NCBI GenBank assembly: GCA_905147135.1
Contig: LR990061.1
Coordinates: forward strand, 9,276,026-9,340,025
From: Blastobasis lacticolella
Lineage: Eukaryota; Arthropoda; Insecta; Lepidoptera; Blastobasidae
Direction of reading: 5' to 3'
DNA length: 64,000 nt
In this document: positions 53,648 through 62,304 of the stretch, piece after piece
Numbering within the stretch: the first letter of the stretch is position 1
Layout: each line of letters begins with the position of its first letter
Position numbers and translations under genes: made by a program
Notes under the pieces: generated by a model
Told to the model about the DNA's origin: nothing
What the model saw: the letters and a program-made list of their open reading frames with translations, nothing else
Databases searched by the model: none

Positions 53648-54951
53648 GTAGAGCTCGTCTAGTCTAAAATGACGCGCTCCACTACTTAGTTAGTTGATTT
53701 CAATGTGTGAGTGCAAATATTGATAACGACACTTCATATGTGTGGGAGCCAATGAACGGCGCGTGCTCCGACGTTTGAATCTTACCGGCAACTGAATGAC
53801 CAATTACAATGGCATTTGTATATGTATTGCGTCCATATTTTAAACTTGCTTGTGTCGCAGTGGCGTAGCGTGCCCTTCGGGGGCCCCGTATCAATTATTG
53901 TGTAGGGGGCCCCCTAGCAGATACCCCCAATGTACTAATGAGTAACTTAAATCCTAGTCTCTGCTTAAGTCAATAAATGGACAAGCATAGCGAGCTCTAC
54001 ATTTGTGTGACAATAGTCTCTAACAGTCAGTTTCGCGAGGCTAGGTGGGGCTAGGAATGTTTGATATATTGGCCTTTGGCTTGGCTATATTAATACCTTG
54101 CGCGATTATAACATATATCATTGAATGAGCGAGCGCAGCGAGCTCGAAAGTTTTGTAATTTATCCATTAAAGCCTGGCGCGATTTAAATAAAAAAATCCG
54201 TAAAATCAGCAAAATGGCGCCGGGCTATCTCGAAATTTTTGGCGAGAATTTATAATAAAATTAACTTCGCGCGCGCTAATGAGCGAGCGTAAGAACTCGA
54301 AATTTCCTGATATTTTGGCTATCAAAACGTTCCATTATTAACTTGAAAACAGACAAATTCAAAAATTTATTGCGTGTGAGCCAAGACGATTATGCGTGTG
54401 GGCGTGTGGGCCAAGGTATATTATGAACCAGGTCCATATGACCCGTTTAAGAAAGAACGGAGTAAGGAGTTTCTTAAGCCTTTGGTGCTACCGATAGTTC
54501 TGAAATAATGAAATTTTCAATATGAGATCAAAGTTGTTACCATTTTTTCCATCTGATAGGCGCACATTTTACCCAAAATTCAATGAAGTAATAAATGAGT
54601 GCGCGTGGAGGGCACTACGTTGTCTTGTTGTTTTTTTTCAATAAAAATGATAAATATCTCTTTAACGAAAGGTGAATGAAAACGGATTGTATCACTTTAT
54701 TTCAATTGTCTTTTTTGCGGAGGGGCCTCCGACCCTGGTCTGAAATTCTATAAAATAATTATTTTTATCGGGAAATAGGAAAAGTTTAACTGAAATTATG
54801 GATAACGAGTTTTTGCTTACACACGTTTGGGGGCCCCTATGGCCCGGGGGCCCCGTATAATTGATACGGCAGATACGGCGGTAGCTACGCCCCTGCTTGT
54901 GTGCGTTAATGCGATAGTGGGGCGCGTCATTTTAAATTAGACGAGCTCTAC
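53648..54951 (+). mobile_element. MITE family E, copy 4, split by a hAT element
   Basis: The left part (53648-53857) and right part (54896-54951) together make a normal family E MITE; the break falls inside GCTTGTGTGCGTTAATGCG, which is unbroken in copy 2. GTAGAGCTCGTCTAGTC and ATTAGACGAGCTCTAC are the ends. Confidence 0.9.
53858..54895. mobile_element. hAT-type DNA transposon, 1038 bp, non-autonomous
   Basis: The ends CAGTGGCGTAGCGTGCC and GGTAGCTACGCCCCTG are inverted (CAGxGGCGTAGC), as in many hAT elements. Right flank CTTGTGTG and left flank CTTGTGTCG form an 8-bp target duplication with one extra base. Subterminal GGGGCCCCGTATxAATT blocks are inverted too. A block like GAGCGAGCGCAGCGAGCTC recurs about 54124-54142, loosely at 53979 and 54276. 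No transposase was recognised. Confidence 0.85.
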
Positions 54952-55640
54952 CTACCTATCTACTCAAGGCTCGTAATGAAAAGTTTCAGTGCAATCTTAG
55001 TTAAAAAATGCAATAATATGAAAACTTTCTCAATTTTCGTGAGAGCGAATCGCTCTAAGCACTTATTTAGGTATTTTATATTCGTAAAATGAAAAAAGTT
55101 TAATATTAGTTAGGTTAAGTAAGGGTTTTTGTTTATTGTAGGTACCTAGTACTACTTTTTTGGCTTTAATTGTAAATAACTTTTATGTAGATATTGCTGC
55201 ACGGCTAGCACAAGTGTGCCCGAGACATAGCTCGTGCCGCGAGAGAGCCTTTGTCTCCTTCTCTCAATACTAAGATGAAAGAGATAGCAACGTCTATGTC
55301 GCGCCTCATCGCGCGCGAGAGCAAATCTGTTTTAAATAAAACTATTATGACTCAAAAAAGTTTTATAATAGTGATAATGACAATGTGAGATCCTCTACTA
55401 GCTTTCATACATTAAAATAAAGATAGACTGGGGCAGTTTATCTTAAAACGATTTCGCGGACAAAAGCTAGTCAGCTAAATGGCAGAGGTAGTAATTGATA
55501 GTCGCAAATCTGAATAGGCAATAAGCGCCCACATAGGTTGCTCGCACACGATACACTTGCTGTTTTCGATAGTTTTTGAACATAGATTCTGAGCTAGCTA
55601 TAATTATTTCTGTATCTGCTTATTCAAACGTTTTTGGAGT
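54952..55640. other. Non-coding; contains one solo copy of the 1-262 repeat
   Basis: TAGCACAAGTGTGCCCGAGA, CATAGCTCGTGCCGCGAGAG, TCAATACTAAGATGAAAGAG and CGCGCGCGAGAGCAA (55207-55325) match the unit at the left edge of the window. The rest is AT-rich and unannotated. Confidence 0.55.
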
Positions 55641-55925
55641 TGACGTCACGGACGTTGTCGCTTACTCATACACTGTGTATACATTGTGTCTTTAAAAATA
55701 CAACATTGCATATTTTCTTATATATTTATTGTTAAATACATCAAATAGTACAGTCAATTCGGTGGTATTAAAGTTCAAGTGTTAAATTAAAAGCATATTA
55801 TAATAAAACACAATCAGTTAAAATAGTGCAGTTCGTTGACCTTGTTGCGGGTACCCACACATATAAACATAAACCGGTAAATCAGCTGTTTCGCGTAAAT
55901 TCGCTGAAATACATCTTCAAGCACT

Positions 55926-56999
55926 ATGGTTGTGAAGTGTCATGCGTGCGGGAGGTTCCTGTCAGCAGTGGAGGCGGTGGCATGCTCGAGATGCCAGCGT
56001 ACGAACCACCGGGAGTGCGTGAGTGTGCCTGTGGGAGTACAGGTATGCGAGTCCTGGCGGTGCCCGGAGTGCCAGGAAAAAAGCCCCGTAAAGGCTAGCA
56101 CCCCTGTTCAACCTGGAGCACCTTCAATGGTGGAGGCCATGGACACTGGTGCGTTGGAGAGTACGCATCTAGACGCCACGGCATACATGGACACGTCAAG
56201 GGTGGACACCAGCGTGCACGACATGCAGGGGACAGTGCTGCGGGAGCTACGGGAGCTACGTAACGAGATACGGGAGGCGCGGCAGGAATTTCGCGAGCTA
56301 AGGACCGACGTCGTGGAGCTAAAGGCGCTGGTGGTACGCTGTGACGGGCGAGTGGATGCCGTGGAGTCGCGGATCGACGCTTTGGAGAAGAAAATGAAGG
56401 ACGATGAGGCAGCACAAAGCGTCCAGGCGCTCGAGGCAACCATCGCCCGGCTGAAAATAGACCTATCAGACCGCGAGCAGGATGCCCTTGGGAATGACGT
56501 TGACGTAAGCGGAGTCCCAGAAGCTAATGGGGAAAATGTTGTTCACATTGTGCTAGGGTGTGCGGCGAAAGTTGGGCTTCATTTGGACGAGCGCGACCTC
56601 GTGAGCTGTCAGCGGGTAGGGGCCATCCGGGAGGCTGGTGGCGGGGCGGTTCGCCCGCGCCCGATCGCGGTGCGGCTGGCGCGCCGGTCCCTACGGGACG
56701 AGCTGCTAAGGGCTGCGCGGGTGCGACGTTCCCCTACCACAGAGGGTGTCGGCGTCGCAGCTAACCCGGCGCGCTTTTATGTAAATGAGCGGCTCACGAG
56801 GGAAAACAGGCGACTTCTCTACGCGGCGCGGGAGTCGGCTCGCCTCCTGGAATGGAGATATGTCTGGACACGGGAGGGCCGAATCTACGCGCGTAAGGCT
56901 CAAGGTGATCCGGGCCATCGCATTCGCACTGAACCGGATATCTTGCGTGTTTTTGGGGCTGGCTGCGTTAGTCTCTCTAAGATCGACCCCAAGCCCTAA
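55926..56999 (+). CDS. CR1-like LINE ORF1 protein: PHD finger plus coiled coil
   Basis: 357 residues with no break. Residues 5-49 form a PHD-type zinc finger: VKCHACGRF, VACSRCQRTNHREC, WRCPEC (Cys4-His-Cys3). A long coiled coil at about 85-180 is heavy in Arg/Glu (VLRELRELRNEIREARQEF, VDAVESRIDALEKKM). The C-terminal basic domain contains VRLARRSLRDELLRAARVRR and FYVNERLTRENRRLLYAARE. In CR1-like elements such ORF1 proteins bind LINE RNA, and the PHD finger may read chromatin. ATG at 55926; stop TAA at 56997. Its upstream GC-poor leader and downstream AT-rich linker contrast with its GC-rich codons. Looks functional as a frame. Confidence 0.85.
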   Translation: MVVKCHACGRFLSAVEAVACSRCQRTNHRECVSVPVGVQVCESWRCPECQEKSPVKASTPVQPGAPSMVEAMDTGALESTHLDATAYMDTSRVDTSVHDMQGTVLRELRELRNEIREARQEFRELRTDVVELKALVVRCDGRVDAVESRIDALEKKMKDDEAAQSVQALEATIARLKIDLSDREQDALGNDVDVSGVPEANGENVVHIVLGCAAKVGLHLDERDLVSCQRVGAIREAGGGAVRPRPIAVRLARRSLRDELLRAARVRRSPTTEGVGVAANPARFYVNERLTRENRRLLYAARESARLLEWRYVWTREGRIYARKAQGDPGHRIRTEPDILRVFGAGCVSLSKIDPKP

Positions 57000-57369
57000 T
57001 GCCAACGCTTCGGAACAACTTATATCTTCGCGGAACTATATTTGTTTGTTGTATTTTGTCTATTTCTTTTACCGTATACTTTGTGTTGTTCAGTGCCGTT
57101 GCATGTGTAATGATAAACATCACACACTATATAATCAACTCACATTTAATATTTACATACTCACACAATATACAGGGTGTTTCATAATACATGTATAAAG
57201 CCGAAAGGGTGTTAAAGTAGAGCTTTCAAAGAGTGCACTGGCGACTTCATTTTATCCGGACATTGAATTTAAATTTTAATAAAAAAAATTAATTTTTAAA
57301 GATAAATAACCATATCGACTACGTTGAAGCGCAGCTCTATTTCAAGTTGATGATCATATAAAAAACAGG

Positions 57370-57812
57370 TTAATAACCTCGTGCGACCCCTATCGAAACA
57401 AAGCAACCTCCTCAAGCCTACTACCAGGAGCCTAATGCTGCGTACACACCGGGCGATGTGTGACGCGCACCAGTTTCGACTAACGATTGTCCGTTGGCGT
57501 GTGCCAGCCGGCAATCCGCAGTGCAGCGTGGCGGTAACATCAAACGGATAGAAGTAATCATCCAATCGCAGTTTGGGCGGATACCGAAGGCCAACAAACA
57601 AACGTGCAAATACGAGCCCGAATCGGTTCCCAAAACTCCCAAAGATCGTTTGCTTGACCACGAAATGCAAGTATTAGACCTTAGAAGTCCAAATAATTCG
57701 GCCGACAGCCCTTCGTTGGCGTACGTTGAGTGTGTACACACCATAAGGACGAGTAATAACCTCGTGCCATTCATATCAAAACAAACCAACCTCCTTCATC
57801 TTACTACCAGGC
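57370..57812. repeat. Direct repeat inside the 4.8-kb element
   Basis: A block TAATAACCTCGTGC … AACCTCCTCAAGCCTACTAC, CAGG near 57370-57428 recurs at 57753-57811 with about 85% match by eye. The sequence between starts TGCTGCGTACACACCGG and ends TTGAGTGTGTACACACC, a possible insertion. Confidence 0.5.
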
Positions 57813-57911
57813 GTCGTACTAAATGTTACCTACTTATGAATAGGCTCTACCAAATTAACTAGGAACTTGCCTACACTAATTATTTTCGATAGGTAGGTAT
57901 GCTTAAATAGT

Positions 57912-58222
57912 CGGAGCGTCGGTGGCCTAAGGTTGCGGTATCCGACTCGTACGCGTGAGGTACCGGGTTCGAATCCCACTGCCGCCATGTACCACTAACT
58001 CTTTTCTAAGTTATGCACAGTAGCTGAATACTAACCGATGCTTTTACGGTGAGGGAAATCATCGTGATGAAACTTACACATTCAGTTCAGACGACTGAAT
58101 GTGTAAGTAACCATGATCCAATCTGGTCAGGTTCCCTTGGTAGCAGGGTTAGGAGCCAGGAATGTCAGATGGCAGTCGCTCCACTGCAATTAATTACCTA
58201 ATCTGCCAAATCCTAGATCATG
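57912..58222 (+). mobile_element. SINE family A copy (+)
   Basis: Head GGAGCGTCGGTGGCCTAAGG, B box GGGTTCGAATCCC, body CTAACCGATGCTTTTACGGT and CATCGTGATGAAACTTACAC, ACCATGATCCAATCTGGTCA, AATCCTAGATCATGG. About 35 bp later an inverted family A copy begins, making a long imperfect hairpin. Confidence 0.8.
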
Positions 58223-58257
58223 GACCATAGTCTAATAATTTTGTGGAGAGAAAAGAA

Positions 58258-59282
58258 TTTGTTACAGTGGAGCGACTACCATCTGACCTCCATGACCCTG
58301 CTACCAGGGGAACCTGACTCGATTGGATCATGGTTACAATTTCAGTTGCCAGAATTTGCAGATTTCATCATGATGTTTCCCTCACCATAGGAGCATCGGT
58401 TAATTTCAACTAATGTACATAACTCAGACAGTGGCGTGCCTAGGGGTTCAGAGTAAGGCAAGCCGAGAGATGAAGTTTGTGTAGTTTTTACGGTTATTAA
58501 AAATAAATCCATCCCCTTGCCACATTACGGAAATAATTTGTTATTTTCTGGGAAATGATTATAAACTTTACCTTTTCCATGCAAATCAAAACTTGTGCAC
58601 ATTTTAAACCATCACAAGGGACTCTACTTCGTCTATTGTTAATCAATCTAATTAAATCACTTTTACTACAAAACACAACACAAACACAACAAAAAACTAA
58701 TTACTTATCCGCCCAAACGGCTCAAACAAAACAATAGTGAAGTTGGTACGTATTACAGCATTCAACAAACGTACCTACTGCGCATGCGCGAAGTTGCCAA
58801 TTTCAAAGATCCGTGTACAACTTCAAACGCATGCAGGGCTTAAAGTCTCGTACAATTTACCATATAAACAAACGTATAGTTATATCTCATTATAGGACAG
58901 TTTTCATATGTAAGAAAGAGACATACCGGCCGGAATCAAAGCCCGCTTACAAGCCAGCGCGTGCGAGCGAGATGACTGACCGAGTCTCAATTTCCTCAAC
59001 TTGCGTGTGCGTTCGGATCGTGTTTCGTAACCTGGGCGCACGATGGCGCTGCTTTGCGGCGCGGCAGTTTGAAATGCATTAGGAGCGCGAACTTTAAATA
59101 CTTCGCGCTCGCACTATCTTTGATTTTTTATCGATAATTATTTTTATAAGGCAAGCCCGGCTTTTGGGCTTGTATGACAGTAACGCCACTGAACTCAGAA
59201 AAGAGTCATTGGTACATTGCCACAGCGGGATTCGAACCCGGCACCGCTTACGTCGGATACTCAACCGCCCAGCCACCAATGT
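58258..59282 (-). mobile_element. SINE family A copy (-), interrupted by a hAT element
   Basis: Left part 58258-58428 and right part 59192-59282 join at AACTCAGA to make a standard SINE A read on the minus strand (ACAGTGGAGCGACTACCATC, GGAGCATCGGTTAATTTCAA, GGATTCGAACCCGGCACCG). Only the hAT target duplication interrupts it. Confidence 0.85.
58429..59191. mobile_element. hAT-type DNA transposon, 763 bp, non-autonomous
   Basis: Ends CAGTGGCGTGCC and AGTAACGCCACTG are inverted (CAGTGGCGT, 9 bp). Flanked by an exact 8-bp duplication AACTCAGA (58421-58428 and 59192-59199), the rule for hAT. No transposase domain was seen in its short frames. Confidence 0.9.
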
Positions 59283-60932
59283 TCTTGAAAAACATACTAA
59301 AGATAGCTACATAACTAAAACAGAATTCGTTCAATTGATAAATCGTTCTACACAAATAAGTAGGTACTATGTCCTACTAAAATGGTTCACTCATCTAGGG
59401 ACCTACGTAGCGTAGGGAACCACTTATGAGACTAGTTTTGTTGAAACAGATTACAGACAGGTTTTACTAAATACCTACATGTTTTCATGAACAGATAAAA
59501 GCGTTGTCTTTTCTGCCTATTTCCCGTCGGAAAAGAACCTCCTAACGTTACGATTAGGTACTAGCTAGGTAGCATATCTTAAAGTCTAGCTAGAACCTAG
59601 ACCTTTAAAGCATGTAGGTACGTACCTTTTTAAAGTTATTTTATGAAAACAAACAGCGTCAGGTGCCATACTTTCTTGCTTTCTTGTGGCTCGGATGACT
59701 GATAGGTATTAACTATCAAGTAAGCTTGCACTCGTATCGTAGCGTAGCTAGGTAGGTACACTCCATACACACAGATACACAACACTACGCAGGCTCTGGT
59801 TGCTATGCAATACGTAAATAGGTAGGTACCATGGTGTTTGGCCTACTGCTAGCTTGCATTCATACACAGAATAATGATTATCACAATACTTAAACGTTGA
59901 ACGCTGAACACAGACAAGACTACGTTAATACTGGTACCTGAAGCTATAAATCATTCGTTCACATCGTTAACACTCTTATCACAGTTATCTTCACAATAGG
60001 TACTTAGGTATCCTACAACTATAACGCAACAATCATTTCGGTCACGCGAAAAGCTAAAAACTGAATGAACGAATACGACGCGAAAGTAGGCAAATTTCGT
60101 CAATGGAAGTCGCGCCGTGGGTCAAACCACAAAATAAAGAACGGCCCGCCAAAGTATTCTATTTTTAGATTTTGTAGCTTTCAGTTTCTATTTTGATGTC
60201 AAAAGCGCCGCCACAGCTCCGGCGCCGGCCTTGACCTTGACGGCACGTGCAAAAGGATTCGTACTTAGGGATCCGTGTTTTAGGGGTCTAACATATTTCG
60301 CCTTTTATGTTCTCTCGTTTTATGTTCTCCTGGTAGTTGCACCATAATGTTGATTTTTTTTTATTTGTTAAAGTGAGTCTCAAGCGAATCCAACTGTGGG
60401 CTTAATAATAATCCTTATGGCGATGGCCTACATTTGCTTATCACGATTTTATCGGGTAGTTTGGTACAATGACAGTAACCTAGACAGTAATTTCTAAAAT
60501 TGTGTTTGGGTCCGTGCTCCACCTAGGTGACCTAGGTTCTCCAATTGGGTGAAGCATGGGATATTTACAGGTAAAGCTCCATCAACTAAGAATCATTAAG
60601 TTAATTTTAGTTGATAAGAAATGTTCGTGAAAACGATAGGTACGATTACCTACGCGACACTGAAACATGACTGACAGACATGACATGAGAAAGCAAACTC
60701 GTAAAAAGACAAAGATGTTACATTCATTAGAGTTTGCTACATTAATATGCTACAGTAATTTGAATAAGACTACTTTGCTATTAGTTAGGTGGTGGTGCAC
60801 TTTCGTAAAAACTATGAATGAACCTTTTGAATTAAAATCATAATTGATTACAATATTTTTTTGTACAGAACCCTCGAAACCAAAAAATACAAAACGGATT
60901 ATTTAGACCTCCTTAATATTGCGCCTAGTACG
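59283..60932. other. Non-coding; no feature recognised
   Basis: TAGGTAGGTA-rich patches at 59560-59840; a GC-rich spot near 60210-60245. No gene. Confidence 0.4.
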
Positions 60933-61374
60933 TGGGGTGTCCATAAAATAAGCCAGTGCAAATACAGGCATGACGCATTTCATCTTAGTCCTCACAGTGA
61001 CAACCTATCTGCTGTTCTGCATGTTTGTTGCCTGCAACCTAAATGCTTAAATCCTAGTACGTAAATAGTGTTGCTAGGTATTTTTTCAGCTATTCAAATT
61101 TAATATTCACCTTCTTGAATTCAAACATGAGTAGAATTTAATAATTACTATTAAATAGGTACTAAAATGACATCTTTCCTTATTTCGGAGCTGGCGGAAA
61201 AGTTCAACGAGAAATGCATAAACTTGTGCCAAGACTCACCACATGCATTCAACAGGATGTAAACTGAGTGAAAAAATAGACAAAAAAGTATAACAACAAT
61301 ATCGTGTAGTTTTGCTGCACTTTCCAAAAATATTAAAATCTAGTGAATGTACTTTATGGACACCCTGTGATATC
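60933..61374. mobile_element. Mariner-like MITE, about 440 bp
   Basis: The ends GGGGTGTCCATAAAATA and TACTTTATGGACACCC are inverted, like many mariner ends (cAGGGTGTCC). Target duplication not certain. No transposase; interior AT-rich. Confidence 0.6.
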
Positions 61375-62304
61375 AGTATCCCGTACATAGTCCACCTGCT
61401 TCAGTCATGACTGCCTAGTACAATAGAAGATATGGCGCAGACGCGAAATCAAGCTGTAACTTTTTTGCCTATTAATGTTTATTGTGTTTTCGCAATTAGT
61501 TTGAAGACTATGTACCTTGGTGCAACATTGTGTTGAAGGCAACAAAAAACAAATAAATTAAAGTAGAAACAAACATCGAAATGTCTTGTTTTTGTGCCGG
61601 ACTGCTCACGAGCTGCTTGTAATAATAATTTTATTAACCAGCCACTTGAGGTATTGATCGTAGTGATCTTTAGATTGAATTTTAAAACTCATATGAAACG
61701 GTAGGTAGAAAAGACTTAAAGGCACAAAACCTATATCCTATCTGTAACTGGTAAAATTGTATTATTCAGTTGATTGACCTGATTATGAACTTGAGTGATC
61801 TATTACAACTGATTTCTAGAGATGCGGTCTTTCGTTTTCAAAATGTGATTATCGACATTGAAAAAGAAAAAGTTCGATAGTCATTTTCTCGGTAACTATT
61901 CCACGCACGAAAAAAATAATTGTACCTATCGTTTTAATACGTTTAGCACTCCATCCAGTTCACGGCTTTATACATGTATTATGAAACACCCTGTATACAC
62001 TACCCATTCACTACTATCAACATTCATACTTACAATCAAAAACATTCCCATAACCTACACATCTTATTAACACGTCCAAATATTATAACCTACAATTGCC
62101 CTATTATGTATTTTCCTACAAATCGCGTTCACTGTCATCACTTACAAATACTGTATTCATTTTCTATATACGTACACTACCCACTTAGTCATACACATAA
62201 AATACACGACACCAATCGTACTACACATCCAAACCAACAGTTATCTAATTCACTGACGATCAAATGCAGTAACTATAAATTGAATTCTCTCACACCCGCA
62301 TTAG

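Larger units (their letters stand above)
57173..61993. mobile_element. TA-flanked DNA transposon with perfect 31-bp TIRs
   Basis: Left CAGGGTGTTTCATAATACAT and right ATGTATTATGAAACACCCTG start the TIRs, which stay perfectly complementary for 31 bp (57173-57203 and 61963-61993). TA lies just outside on both sides, as for Tc1/mariner. It sits between ORF1 and ORF2 of the LINE. No transposase was recognised. Inside: SINE A (+) at 57912, SINE A (-) split by a hAT at 58258-59282, a small mariner-like MITE at 60933-61374 and much non-coding DNA. Nested insertions explain much of its 4.8-kb length. Confidence 0.85.

Noticed and set aside
56095..56443. Minus-strand frames of 111-114 codons
   Set aside because: Antisense shadows of the GC-rich LINE ORF1.
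57494..57862. 122-codon frame in the 4.8-kb element, considered as transposase
   Set aside because: No DDE/D motifs, no helix-turn-helix, and it overlaps an internal direct repeat.
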